From Mitsuokella sp047974105 (lineage in GTDB: Bacteria; Bacillota; Negativicutes; Selenomonadales; Selenomonadaceae), in assembly GCF_047974105.1 (NCBI RefSeq), contig NZ_JBHYRS010000011.1, positions 3,074 to 67,073 on the forward strand: a stretch of DNA of 64,000 nt. Reading direction: 5' to 3'. The notes under the pieces were generated by a model. It was not told the origin of the DNA, did no database searches, and worked only from the letters and a program-made list of their open reading frames with translations. This document shows positions 34,560 to 43,300 of this stretch, in pieces (the stretch's first letter is position 1; every line of letters starts with the position of its first letter). The translations under genes were made by a program, and so were the position numbers.

Positions 34560-36905
34560 TCACAGAAGCATGCCAATGGTATGGACGATAAACGCCACAA
34601 TCCAGGCGATGATGCACTGGAAAATGACGACCCAGACAGCCCATTTCGTGCCGAGTTCGCGCCGTACGGAAGCGATGGCCGCGACACAGGGCGTGTAGAG
34701 CAGGCAGAACGCTAAAAGCGATGCTGCCGCAAGCGGCGTCAGGACGGTCGAAAGAGCGCTTGTGCCAAACAATACGCCCAAAGTCGAGACTACACTCTCT
34801 TTTGCCATAAAGCCCGATATAAGCGCGGTCGAGATGCGCCAGTCGCCAAAGCCCAGCGGGGCAAAAATCGGCGCGATGACGCCGGCAATGGACGCGAGCA
34901 TGCTTGTCGAGGAATCCGTCACCATGTTCAGGCGGAAGTCAAACGTCTGCAGGAACCAGATGACGATGGTCGCCACAAAGATGACCGAAAAGGCACGTTC
35001 CAGAAAATCCTTTGACTTTTCCCAGAGCAGCTGCATGACATTGCGGCGCCCCGGCATGCGGTAATTCGGCAGCTCCATGACAAATGGCACGGCCTCGCCC
35101 TTGAAAATCGTGTTCTTGCCGAGATAAGCCACGATAATGCCGACTGCCATAGCGCCAAAGTACAGGATAATCATCGGCAGGGCACCGTAATTGCCGAAAA
35201 AAGCTGCAATGAAAAGGCCGTAAATCGGCAGTTTGGCCGAACAGCTCATGAACGGCGTCAAAAGAATCGTCATGCGGCGGTCGCGCTCCGATGGCAGCGT
35301 GCGCGTCGCCATGATGGCCGGCACGCTGCAGCCAAAACCGATGAGCAGCGGCACGATGCTGCGGCCCGAAAGGCCTATTTTACGCAGCCATTTGTCCATA
35401 ACAAAAGCAATGCGCGCCATATAGCCCGTGTCCTCGAGCAGGGACAGGAAGAAGAACAAAGTCACGATGATAGGCAGGAACGACAGGACGGTGCCGACGC
35501 CCTGAAAAATGCCGTCAATCACCAGAGAATGCATGGCTTCGTTAACATCGGCTGCCGCAAGGGCTGCATCCGTTTCATCCTGCAGCCAGCCAATCCCGGC
35601 CGCCATCAAATCCTGCAGTCCCGAGCCAATGACATTGAACGTCAGGTAAAAGACGAGGCTCATGATGGCAACAAAAGCCGGGATGGCCGTGTATTTGCCC
35701 GTCAGGACCTTATCGATGCGGCGGCTGCGCTCGTGCTGGCGGCTCTCATGTGCCTTGTGCACCGTGCGGCTGACGAGTTTGCCGATAAACGAGAAACGCA
35801 TGTCCGCGATGGCCGCTGCACGGTCGAGCCCGCGCTCTTTCTCCATCTGGCAGATGATGTGCTCAATCATATCCATCTCATTTTGGTCGAGCATCAAAGC
35901 TTCGATGAGGCGGTGGTCACCCTCGACTACCTTCGTCGCGGCAAAGCGCAGCGGGATGCGGGCAGCCTTGGCATGGTCCTCGATGAGATGCATGATGCCG
36001 TGTAGGCAGCGGTGAACGGCGCCGCGGTGGCTTTCGGCATCACAGAAATCCATGCGGCCCGGCTTTTCCTGATAATGCGCGACGTGCAGGGCATGCTGCA
36101 CGAGTTCTTCAATGCCTTCGCCCTTCGCGGCAGAAATCGGCACAACAGGGATGCCAAGCATGGATTCCATCGCGTTGATGTCAACGGAGCCGCCATTGCC
36201 CGTGAGTTCGTCCATCATATTGAGCGCAAGCACCATCGGGCGGTCGAGTTCAATGAGCTGTAAAGTCAAATAGAGATTGCGTTCAATATTCGTCGCATCG
36301 ACGATGTTGATGATGCCGGTAGGCTGTTCGCGCAAAATAAATTCGCGCGAGACAATCTCTTCATCCGTATACGGAGACATCGAGTAGATGCCCGGCAGGT
36401 CCGTAATGCGCGTGTTCTCGTGGCCTCGGATGCTGCCGCTCTTCTGGTCGACCGTGACACCTGGGAAATTGCCGACATGCTGATTTGAACCCGTAAGCTG
36501 GTTAAAAAGTGTTGTCTTGCCACAGTTCTGATTGCCGGCAAGCGCAAACGTCAAAAGTTGATTTTCCGGCAGGGGGTGCTCTCCTTTGCGTACATGGTAG
36601 CGTCCGCCCTCGCCGAGTCCCGGATGGTCCGTTGGTTCCTGCGGAATCTTGACTTCAGGATGCTGGTCGGACTCCCAGGCTGGCATTTTATCAATGCCGA
36701 TTTTTTTGGCGTCGTCGACGCGCAGCGTCAGTTCGTATTCCTGAATGCGAAATTCAATCGGGTCGCCCATGGGCGCAAACTTCACGAGCGTGATCTCTGC
36801 TCCCGGAATCACGCCCATATCAAGAAAATGCTGGCGCAGAGCCCCCGTGCCGCCCACCTTGCGGATGACAGCACGTTCCCCTGCCTTTAATTCATTTAAT
36901 TGCAT
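34560..36905 (-). CDS. feoB: Ferrous iron transporter, FeoA-FeoB fusion
   Basis: GTP-dependent Fe(II) uptake. The 781 residues begin with a FeoA (SH3-like) domain at 1-75 (LNELKAGERAVI), a linker of about 45 residues, then FeoB: G1 AGNQNCGKTT at 123-132, G2 GNFPGVTVD, G3 DLPGIYS, G4 NMMD and the membrane part with gate motifs GCSVPAIMATR and MSCSAKLPIY. About ten helices follow to the C terminus. FeoA is usually a separate gene; here it is fused. The ATG at 36905 follows AGGAGAGG. No Fur box was convincingly seen. Confidence 0.95.
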   Translation of the reverse strand: MQLNELKAGERAVIRKVGGTGALRQHFLDMGVIPGAEITLVKFAPMGDPIEFRIQEYELTLRVDDAKKIGIDKMPAWESDQHPEVKIPQEPTDHPGLGEGGRYHVRKGEHPLPENQLLTFALAGNQNCGKTTLFNQLTGSNQHVGNFPGVTVDQKSGSIRGHENTRITDLPGIYSMSPYTDEEIVSREFILREQPTGIINIVDATNIERNLYLTLQLIELDRPMVLALNMMDELTGNGGSVDINAMESMLGIPVVPISAAKGEGIEELVQHALHVAHYQEKPGRMDFCDAESHRGAVHRCLHGIMHLIEDHAKAARIPLRFAATKVVEGDHRLIEALMLDQNEMDMIEHIICQMEKERGLDRAAAIADMRFSFIGKLVSRTVHKAHESRQHERSRRIDKVLTGKYTAIPAFVAIMSLVFYLTFNVIGSGLQDLMAAGIGWLQDETDAALAAADVNEAMHSLVIDGIFQGVGTVLSFLPIIVTLFFFLSLLEDTGYMARIAFVMDKWLRKIGLSGRSIVPLLIGFGCSVPAIMATRTLPSERDRRMTILLTPFMSCSAKLPIYGLFIAAFFGNYGALPMIILYFGAMAVGIIVAYLGKNTIFKGEAVPFVMELPNYRMPGRRNVMQLLWEKSKDFLERAFSVIFVATIVIWFLQTFDFRLNMVTDSSTSMLASIAGVIAPIFAPLGFGDWRISTALISGFMAKESVVSTLGVLFGTSALSTVLTPLAAASLLAFCLLYTPCVAAIASVRRELGTKWAVWVVIFQCIIAWIVAFIVHTIGMLL

Positions 36906-36977
36906 AAACCTCTCCTATTCCTTTAATATCATACACACCTTCATTTTACTCATATGAGAGGCAAATGTAAAATACAG

Positions 36978-37017
36978 AAAAAGCCATGCCTTCATTTTTA
37001 TGCCGGCATGGCTTTTT
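36978..37017 (-). terminator. Terminator of tatA
   Basis: AAAAAGCCATGCC and GGCATGGCTTTTT arms around a 14-base loop; T-run on the minus strand. Confidence 0.88.
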
Positions 37018-37035
37018 ATTTCTGCTTTTATTCTT

Positions 37036-37239
37036 TTATTTTACAGTCGTTTCCGTCTTCTGCTCAGCCGCAGCCAGCTGTTTCGGCTCTGTCTTTTCAT
37101 CTTCCGAGACAGCTGATTTGAATTCACGCACGCTCTTGCCCAAAGATTTGCCCACGAGCGGCAGCTTGCCCGGCCCGAAGACGAGCAGGCCGATTCCGAG
37201 AATCAGCAAAAGTTTCGGCACAGTAAGACCCATCAGCAT
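37036..37239 (-). CDS. tatA: Sec-independent protein translocase subunit TatA
   Basis: Pore-forming subunit that lets folded proteins cross the cytoplasmic membrane. The 67 residues have a short N-terminal helix, the hinge FGPGKLPLVGKSLG with the FGP motif, an amphipathic helix (GKSVREFKSAVSED) and a polar tail. The ATG at 37239 has AGGAG eight bases ahead. TatC is not adjacent; a single TatA/TatC system is likely. Confidence 0.93.
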   Translation of the reverse strand: MLMGLTVPKLLLILGIGLLVFGPGKLPLVGKSLGKSVREFKSAVSEDEKTEPKQLAAAEQKTETTVK

Positions 37240-37366
37240 ATGAAGCACTCCTATCTTGATGTAACGCAGGGAAAATTTCCATTCTTAATTTCTTGTTCCT
37301 TCCTATTATATCACGGATGGAATTACAGGAAAAATATGGATTGCCTATTGGGTGTATAGTAAATAT

Positions 37367-38764
37367 CTATACAAGGCAGGAAACAATACGCGAAACGGCC
37401 TCCTGCAGAACGCTTTCCTCCATGCCCGAATAATTGAGCACAAAGATATGGGCAGCGTCAGGCGTTTCGCCGTCATAATAATCGCGCAGCGGCCGCATGC
37501 GGATGCCTTTGTCTGCAAGTTCCTTCTGCAGCCTGTCGTCCTCCTTCTCCGTATGGAAACGCAGCAGGAAATGAAGGCCGGAGCCGCGCTCGATGATATC
37601 TGCATGTGCAAAAAGACCTCCCTCTTTCATCGTCTGCAGCAGCGCCTCGCGGCGTTTGCGGTAGCAATTGCGCATGCGGTTGATGTGCTTCTCAAAATAA
37701 CCGTCTTTGATGAAACGCGCCAGTGTATACTGCTCAAAATTTGAGACCGTACAGTTGTAAAAGCCGAGTTCTTCTTGAAAGACCGGCACGAGTTTTTCCG
37801 GCAGAACCATGTAGCTGATGCGGATGGTCGGGGTCAAGGTCTTGGAGAACGTATTCATATAAATAACGCGGCCGCTGACATCAATGCCCATCATCGTCGG
37901 AATGGGCCGGCCCGTCAGGCGGAATTCGCTGTCATAGTCATCTTCGATAATATAGCGTCCTTCTGCCGCACTGGCCCAGCCCAAAAGTTCATAGCGCCGG
38001 CTGATGGGCGTGATGCAGCCCGTCGGAAAATGATGGGAAGGACTGATATGCAGGACATCGACCTGTTTTTCCAGCAGTTCAGATGGGCAGATGCCCTGCT
38101 CATCCATATTGACCGGCACACAGCGTACGCCGTGTTTTTTATAGACCTTGCGGATTTTATCAAAACCGGGATTCTCAACGCCAAAACATTTTCCACGGCC
38201 CAAAAGCTGAACGAGCAGGCCGTAGAGATATTCTGTGCCGGCACCGATGACAATCTGCCCCGGATTAACATCGAGCCCGCGAAAACTCCGCAAATGTCCG
38301 GCAATCGTCTCGCGCAGGGCCAAAATTCCCATGCCCGGTGAACGCTCCAGCAAGGCTTCGGCCTGACCGGACATAACCTGGCGCAAAAGGTGGGTCCATG
38401 TCTTAAAGGGAAAATCCGCAGGACGCAGGCTGTTCGCCGTAAAATCGGCCAAATACTGGCGCTTGGGCTTTTTTGATGCTGCAGGACGCTTTTCCGATAC
38501 GGCCGGATGAACGGGCAGGCTCGTGAGCTTCGCGACAAAAAAACCCTTTTTCGGCACCGACTGACAATAGCCTTCTGCGACTAACTGACCATATGCCCCC
38601 TCGACCGTGATGACGCTGATGCCGAGCTGACGCGACAGGGCACGTTTGGACGGCAGTTTTTCACCGGCCTGCAGGCGGCCGGCGAGAATATCCGTGCGGA
38701 TACAGCGGTAAAGATGTTCATATAGGGATTCGTCCCCAAGATTTTCAAATGAATAGGTCAGCAT
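37367..38764 (-). CDS. MocR/PdxR family transcriptional regulator (GntR HTH plus aminotransferase fold)
   Basis: A 465-residue regulator. Residues 1-80 are a GntR winged helix (LAGRLQAGEKLPSKRALSRQLGISVITVEGAYGQLVAEGY). Residues about 110-465 are a class I aminotransferase fold with the PLP lysine in NTFSKTLTPTIRISYMVLP, SPSHHFPTG and EDDYDSEFR. MocR proteins sense PLP or amino compounds; the PdxR branch controls vitamin B6 genes. It is divergent from an ECF transporter S component, which is its probable target. AGGAGACGCT precedes the ATG. Confidence 0.9.
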   Translation of the reverse strand: MLTYSFENLGDESLYEHLYRCIRTDILAGRLQAGEKLPSKRALSRQLGISVITVEGAYGQLVAEGYCQSVPKKGFFVAKLTSLPVHPAVSEKRPAASKKPKRQYLADFTANSLRPADFPFKTWTHLLRQVMSGQAEALLERSPGMGILALRETIAGHLRSFRGLDVNPGQIVIGAGTEYLYGLLVQLLGRGKCFGVENPGFDKIRKVYKKHGVRCVPVNMDEQGICPSELLEKQVDVLHISPSHHFPTGCITPISRRYELLGWASAAEGRYIIEDDYDSEFRLTGRPIPTMMGIDVSGRVIYMNTFSKTLTPTIRISYMVLPEKLVPVFQEELGFYNCTVSNFEQYTLARFIKDGYFEKHINRMRNCYRKRREALLQTMKEGGLFAHADIIERGSGLHFLLRFHTEKEDDRLQKELADKGIRMRPLRDYYDGETPDAAHIFVLNYSGMEESVLQEAVSRIVSCLV

Positions 38765-38808
38765 AGCGTCTCCTGTCTGATCTTATTTCTTCGTCGTAAT
38801 TTGAATAT

Positions 38809-38880
38809 TTTTTTAAGGTCAAAAACAGTATATACTATCTAGCAAAAGGACACAAGTCCAAATTTTTAGGTCAGCCTGAA
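38809..38880. promoter_or_regulatory. Control region between the MocR gene and the ECF S component
   Basis: Contains TATACT (about 38830) as a possible -10 for the plus-strand gene, the inverted repeat GGAC-ACAA-GTCC, and two direct AGGTCA copies on either side. MocR regulators usually bind direct repeats, so these are candidate operators. Confidence 0.45.
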
Positions 38881-38898
38881 ACAGAAAGAAGGATTCTT

Positions 38899-39426
38899 AT
38901 GACATCATCTGTAAATCATTCTACCTCTATGACAACGCGTGACCTCTGCCTCGCCGCTGTCATGACGGCCGTCGTCTTCCTTGCAACCTTCGTACCGCGC
39001 ATCCCCATCCCGCTCGGCTATGCACATTTAGGCGATGCAGCGATCTTTCTCATGGTTCTGTTCCTCGGACGCCGCGAAACACTGATCGCCGCCTGCTTCG
39101 GCTCGGCTCTTTCGGACCTGTTAGGCGGTTTCCCGCTCTGGATTGTGCCGACCATCATCATCAAATTCTTCATGGCCGACATCGCCTGGCGCGTCATCCG
39201 CCCGGATATGAAACAATCCGGCGCCGTGCGCCTGCTCGCAGGCTTCCTCATTGCTTCCGTCTGGATGGCCGCAGCTTATACGCTCTTTGGTGCCCTGCTC
39301 TATGACAGCCTCGCATCCGGCCTCGCCTCGGCCCCCGGCCTCATCGCCGAAGGTGTCTTAAACAGCATCATCGCCGTGGTCGCAGCCGGCATCCTCAAAA
39401 AAACACCGCTCGGACAAAAAAATTAA
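38899..39426 (+). CDS. ECF transporter S component
   Basis: Substrate-binding membrane subunit of an energy-coupling factor vitamin importer, working with a shared EcfA/A'/T module encoded elsewhere. The 175 residues carry five to six helices: TTRDLCLAAVMTAVVFLATFVPRIPIP at the start, then GYAHLGDAAIFLMVLFLGRRE, which resembles S components of the BioY/RibU/PdxU-like group with the conserved GDA-type loop. Facing a MocR regulator suggests a vitamin B6 form as substrate (inference only). GAAGG lies ahead of the ATG. Confidence 0.83.
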   Translation: MTSSVNHSTSMTTRDLCLAAVMTAVVFLATFVPRIPIPLGYAHLGDAAIFLMVLFLGRRETLIAACFGSALSDLLGGFPLWIVPTIIIKFFMADIAWRVIRPDMKQSGAVRLLAGFLIASVWMAAAYTLFGALLYDSLASGLASAPGLIAEGVLNSIIAVVAAGILKKTPLGQKN

Positions 39427-39442
39427 TCCCTCAAATGTCACG

Positions 39443-39475
39443 AAAAAAGCTCCTCAAATGAGGAGCTTTTGTTTT
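39443..39475. terminator. Bidirectional terminator
   Basis: AAAAGCTCCTC and GAGGAGCTTTT pair around a tiny loop, A-run before and T-run after, between the convergent ECF and DUF genes. Confidence 0.9.
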
Positions 39476-40145
39476 ACTGCCATCCCTGCAGAGTCCAGTA
39501 ATCTTCAATTCCCTTGACGACAGGAGGGAACATTTCTTCAATATTGGAGATGCGCATGACCTGGAAATGGCCGTCTTCGTGCTGCATGAGCTCAGCCTTG
39601 ACTGTCATCTCCGGAACGAGCCGGCCGTAATCGGAATCATCCCCCTTGATTGTGAACGTCGCTTCCGCCCAGTCACCCTTCCGTTCCACATTATCGAGCT
39701 TGGCCGTATAGTGCTGCGTGAATTTATCGGCTTCTCCGGCCAGCCACTGCGCCTTCTGGTCATTCTCCCCAATCGGGGTCAGTGACGGGTTCAGGAAGAA
39801 TTCAAGGCTGCGATTGATGAAAACGATATCATCATTGCGCCTTTCAGCAATATACTTCTTCATGAAAGCTGTATCATGGCGGAAGAACCAGTCCTCCGGA
39901 TATTCCTTCTGCAGTACGCCAATATCGCGTGCCAATATCTCAGTGCTCATATCATAACTCGTCGTCACGATAGAAGAAAGGTCGGCATAGCGCTGCACCT
40001 TACTTTCATCATGTTCTTTTACGCCCTCCATCAGCTGGTCGAGAGCATATTCCGGCGTGCGTGCCGACTGGTAGCAGTAACCGCTGACACCAATCGCCAC
40101 GAGTACAAGTATCAGGATGGCAATAAATCCCTTCCTGCGTTTCAT
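39474..40145 (-). CDS. Membrane-anchored protein of unknown function (DUF2939-like)
   Basis: A 223-residue protein with one N-terminal membrane helix (residues 7-26) and an extracytoplasmic alpha/beta domain. The start of that domain, ARTPEYALDQLMEGVKEHDESKVQRYADLSSIV, looks like DUF2939/NTF2-type folds where a helix pair is followed by curved strands (ATFTIKGDD, MTVKAELMQHEDGHFQVMRI). No catalytic motif is visible. AGGGAGG precedes the ATG. Monocistronic. Confidence 0.75.
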   Translation of the reverse strand: MKRRKGFIAILILVLVAIGVSGYCYQSARTPEYALDQLMEGVKEHDESKVQRYADLSSIVTTSYDMSTEILARDIGVLQKEYPEDWFFRHDTAFMKKYIAERRNDDIVFINRSLEFFLNPSLTPIGENDQKAQWLAGEADKFTQHYTAKLDNVERKGDWAEATFTIKGDDSDYGRLVPEMTVKAELMQHEDGHFQVMRISNIEEMFPPVVKGIEDYWTLQGWQ

Positions 40146-40306
40146 AGAAAAACCTCCCTATAATAAAAAAGGGCACAAATCTCCCACTTTATAAGGGTAT
40201 TTTAACAGGCTTTTCTGAGGATTGTCTGGATAAGTACAAAAGTCAGCTCACAAAAATCACCATTTTTGCATTCCGTCCTAATTGAATGTGAAAGTGATTC
40301 CCGCTA

Positions 40307-40335
40307 TTGACTTATACCCCTAACTGGTATATGAA
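40307..40335 (+). promoter_or_regulatory. Promoter with operator palindrome between -35 and -10
   Basis: TTGACT (40307-40312) and TATGAA (40330-40335) are 17 bases apart. Between them lies TATACC-N7-GGTATA (40313-40331), a perfect inverted repeat. Such placement is typical of metal-sensing repressors or activators (CsoR or MerR type). Confidence 0.6.
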
Positions 40336-40386
40336 TAAAGATGAAGTTGATTTTCATTGACATTATATAGCGTAGGGGGAATTCTT

Positions 40387-40749
40387 ATGGCAACAGCAAT
40401 TGTCGGTGTCATCGTTCTGGTCGCTCTTTATTTCGCTTTCAAAGGCGTCATCAAGCATTGGCGAGGAGAAAGCAGCTGCTGCGGCGGCGGTGCTATCACG
40501 CCTCCACCAAAAAAGGAACTCAAAGGCACAATTGTTGATACGAAAATCGTCGATATCGAGGACATGACCTGCGGCAACTGCAAAATCCGCGTAGAACAGG
40601 CCCTTGACAGCATCGACGGGGCAGCGGCCGAAGTCAATCTGCACCGCAATCACGCCGTCGTCAAGATGACACGAGAAGTCAGCGATGACGAAATCCGTCA
40701 GGCTCTCGCCGGCAGCGGTTATACGATTACGGGTATCCATACAAAATAA
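40387..40749 (+). CDS. Membrane-anchored heavy-metal-associated (HMA) domain protein
   Basis: A 120-residue protein with an N-terminal membrane helix (2-20), a WRGESSCCGGG segment like FeoB-associated Cys-rich proteins (Cys31, Cys32), a Pro/Lys linker, and an HMA domain from about residue 52 with the metal-binding MTCGNC (Cys62, Cys65) and VEVNLHRNHAVVKM-like strand. It probably holds or hands on copper or another soft metal at the membrane. TAGGGGG precedes the ATG at 40387. Monocistronic; the palindrome in its promoter suggests metal control. Confidence 0.85.
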   Translation: MATAIVGVIVLVALYFAFKGVIKHWRGESSCCGGGAITPPPKKELKGTIVDTKIVDIEDMTCGNCKIRVEQALDSIDGAAAEVNLHRNHAVVKMTREVSDDEIRQALAGSGYTITGIHTK

Positions 40750-40757
40750 ACACTGTA

Positions 40758-40800
40758 CGAAAAATCCGCATCCAAAATGGACGCGGATTTTTCGTTTATT
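40758..40800 (+). terminator. Terminator of the HMA protein gene
   Basis: ACGAAAAATCCGCATCC and GGACGCGGATTTTTCGT pair almost completely around AAAAT; TTTATTTCG follows. Confidence 0.9.
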
Positions 40801-40849
40801 TCGTTTATAACCTTGTGGAAATCGTCAAATCAATTGCACTGGCATTCAT

Positions 40850-42241
40850 TTAGGAACGCACGGGCTTTTTCATCAGACTCTGCGTTACCCAGGGAAAAGT
40901 CGCCTCAAGGTAAGCGCCGATCTTCTCGCCCATGGATTTCTTAGCTAAATAGTCCGGATGCAGACCATCTGTCGTATAGTCCGAACGCAGCCAGCCGCGC
41001 TCGTCGGCAAGGGCACTCGCGACATCGACAGAATACGGCTGTTTCTTGACCCAGTCGCAGACATACTGCTGATGTACGAGCCAATCCGGTGTCGGATGTT
41101 CAATGCCGGCCCGATGAATCATCAGGCTCGGATTGATGGGCGTCGGCGTCACAAATACGGGGATGATGCCGTAGGCCGCGCACTTCTCCTTGAGGGCCTT
41201 GAGATGCTGCACGACCGTCCAGCCGTATGTGCCGGCGCGGTAGTCGTTGACGCCGCCCATGATGACGAGGATGCGCGGCGAGAACGGCAGGACATCGTGC
41301 TCGAAGCGGTCGATCATGTCCTGCGTCGTATTGCCGCTGACGCCGAGGTTCTTGATGGGCACAGGGGAATACGTCTCCCAGTTGTAGAGCGGGTCCGAGG
41401 GCGGCACGCTCATGACGCCGCCGCCGTGCGTGATGCTGTCGCCGAGCGCGGCGATCGGCGTCGGCGTAGTCACCGTAAAGCCATTCTTCGCCGACCAGTC
41501 GCTCAGCGGTGCACCGTCCGCATCCACGGAGCGCACGCGCCAGTAGTAGCGGCCCGGCGTCGTGTAGGCATCCCAGTCGTAGACGTCGTACTCACCGGCC
41601 TGCAGCGTCTTGAGGTACATGTCCTGCGAGCCCTCCTCGCGGTAGACCTGCACTTCGTGGTGCTTGGCACCCGGCATCGGGATCCATGCGTAGACGGGGT
41701 ACTCGGCCGCATAGTCCATCTTGTCGTACGCTGACGTCGCGAGCGGTGCCGTCGGGTTCAGCGTGCCAGAGGCAATCGGCTGCGGCGTGGAGTACGAGTT
41801 GACGGGATTGCCGTTGTAGTCAAGTCCGCGTACCTTCCAGTAGAAATTCGCCGCGGCCTTGCCGTAGCGGCTCACATCGATGTCGACGCCGTTGGCGAAG
41901 ATCTGGTTCTGCGTCATGATGACATTCGTCAGCGTGTCATCGGCCGAGCCGAGCAGCTCGACCTTGTACTTGACGGCTCCCGGCACGTGGTCCCAGACGA
42001 GCCGGACACTGCGGATATCGACCGACGGCCCCTTGGCGGCCTCGGCTTTGGCCGCTGCCTCAAGCTGCTGCGCCGCCTGCGTCTCCGTGACGGCCGGCTG
42101 CTGTCCTGCCTTCTCCGCGAGCACCGACGTCGCCGTGACATGGCCGTTGTCGCCCGTAGCTGCCTGCGTGGCCGTCGGCAGCGCCAGTCCCGCCGTCAGG
42201 CAGCAGAAGCCCAGCAGCTTCGCGATTCTCTTTATCTTCAT
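40850..42241 (-). CDS. Secreted SGNH/GDSL hydrolase with N-terminal FN3-like region
   Basis: A 463-residue exported protein: signal peptide 1-27 (ATQA), an Ala/Glu-rich linker, two fibronectin-III-like units (RLVWDHVPGAVKYKVELLGS and YAWIPMPGAKHHEVQVYREE, each with a YYWRVRS or FYWKVRG strand), then an SGNH hydrolase with ALGDSITHGG (block I serine), GGVND (block III) and DGLHPD (block V, catalytic Asp/His). Likely an esterase on an extracellular or outer-surface glycan. The ATG at 42241 follows GAAAGGAAGAG. The 5' two-thirds is visibly richer in G+C than the 3' third. Confidence 0.88.
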   Translation of the reverse strand: MKIKRIAKLLGFCCLTAGLALPTATQAATGDNGHVTATSVLAEKAGQQPAVTETQAAQQLEAAAKAEAAKGPSVDIRSVRLVWDHVPGAVKYKVELLGSADDTLTNVIMTQNQIFANGVDIDVSRYGKAAANFYWKVRGLDYNGNPVNSYSTPQPIASGTLNPTAPLATSAYDKMDYAAEYPVYAWIPMPGAKHHEVQVYREEGSQDMYLKTLQAGEYDVYDWDAYTTPGRYYWRVRSVDADGAPLSDWSAKNGFTVTTPTPIAALGDSITHGGGVMSVPPSDPLYNWETYSPVPIKNLGVSGNTTQDMIDRFEHDVLPFSPRILVIMGGVNDYRAGTYGWTVVQHLKALKEKCAAYGIIPVFVTPTPINPSLMIHRAGIEHPTPDWLVHQQYVCDWVKKQPYSVDVASALADERGWLRSDYTTDGLHPDYLAKKSMGEKIGAYLEATFPWVTQSLMKKPVRS

Positions 42242-42320
42242 CGTATCTCTTCCTTTCTGACATTGCCTTTTCATCTTATCACGCCTGACACCGTCAGGCA
42301 AATTTTTCGACGTGCCCATG

Positions 42321-42353
42321 AAAAAAGGATGCACTCAGCCACAGAGTGCATCC
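42321..42353 (-). terminator. Terminator of the sorbitol operon
   Basis: GGATGCACTC and GAGTGCATCC arms around AGCCACA; on the minus strand TTTTTT follows. About 60 bases after the srlD stop. Confidence 0.9.
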
Positions 42354-42412
42354 CAAGACCAAAAGGATATCAAAGGATATAAGGATTGTATGGGGATAGA
42401 TGTGAACGGGTA

Positions 42413-43231
42413 TCATCCTCTCGTCTTGCCGCCCGCGACGTTGTAGGTGACACCGTGGATGTAGGAAGCGCGGTCGCTCGCTAGGAAGAGCACGAGGTTG
42501 GCGACTTCGGTGAGCTTGCCGCTGCGGCCGAGCGGCGTCGTCTTCGTGTTCTTGTAGCCCTTACGCAGGTCCTCGACGGTGATGCCGCGCGTGTAGGAGA
42601 GTGCCTCTTCGTAGGCCAGCGTACGCAAGCCCGTGGCCTCGAGGATACCCGGCGCCACGCCGACGACGCGGACGTTGTAGCGGCCGAGTTCCTTCGACCA
42701 GGAGCGCGTGAAGGAGTTGACGGCGTTCTTCGTCGCCGCGTAGATGCTCTGGCCCTCCGAGCCCTCGAGGCCGCTCTCGGAGCTCATGTTGATGATGACG
42801 CCCTTGCCGTTCTTGACGAATTCATGGCCGAGGGCCTGCGCCATGAGGTAGACGCCGCGGATGTTGACATTCGTGACCTTGTCGTAGACACGCTCATTGA
42901 GCTCATACTTGCCGTACGGGTCCTTGGGGTCGACGAGCAGGCACGGGATGTTGATGCCGGCGTTGTTGACGAGGATGTCGAGCTTGCCGAACTTCGCCTT
43001 GGCCTTCTCGACCATCGCGCGGACGCTCGCGGCCTTCGTCACATCCGTTACGACGTAGAGCACGTCGCCGCTGCCCTCGCCGCGCTCGAATTCCGGCTCT
43101 TTGGGGTTCATATCGCAGACGACGACATTCGCGCCGTTGTCGAGGAACGACTGGACCACCGTCTTGCCGATGCCCGAAGCACCGCCCGTAACCACTGCTG
43201 TTTTACCTTCCAGATTCAACCATGAAGCCAT
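42413..43231 (-). CDS. srlD: Sorbitol-6-phosphate 2-dehydrogenase (SDR family)
   Basis: Oxidises sorbitol 6-phosphate to fructose 6-phosphate with NAD+. The 272-residue short-chain dehydrogenase has VVTGGASGIGK (cofactor), NNAGIN, the catalytic Ser/Tyr/Lys in NMSSESG and YAATKNAV, and a longer loop (DPKDPYGKYELNERVYDK) typical of sorbitol-6-P dehydrogenases. The ATG at 43231 follows TAGGAGAG. It is the last gene of the glucitol PTS operon, whose other genes fix the function. Confidence 0.92.
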   Translation of the reverse strand: MASWLNLEGKTAVVTGGASGIGKTVVQSFLDNGANVVVCDMNPKEPEFERGEGSGDVLYVVTDVTKAASVRAMVEKAKAKFGKLDILVNNAGINIPCLLVDPKDPYGKYELNERVYDKVTNVNIRGVYLMAQALGHEFVKNGKGVIINMSSESGLEGSEGQSIYAATKNAVNSFTRSWSKELGRYNVRVVGVAPGILEATGLRTLAYEEALSYTRGITVEDLRKGYKNTKTTPLGRSGKLTEVANLVLFLASDRASYIHGVTYNVAGGKTRG

Positions 43232-43300
43232 GACTATCTCTCCTATCTTGCTTGTCTTTTGTCTTGCTTTACTTGTTCTAGCCGGACTTTCCCCGGGCAC

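Noticed and set aside
40313..40375. Fur box near TTGATTTTCATTGACA upstream of the HMA gene
   Set aside because: It matches the Fur consensus only loosely, while the TATACC/GGTATA palindrome is exact and better placed.
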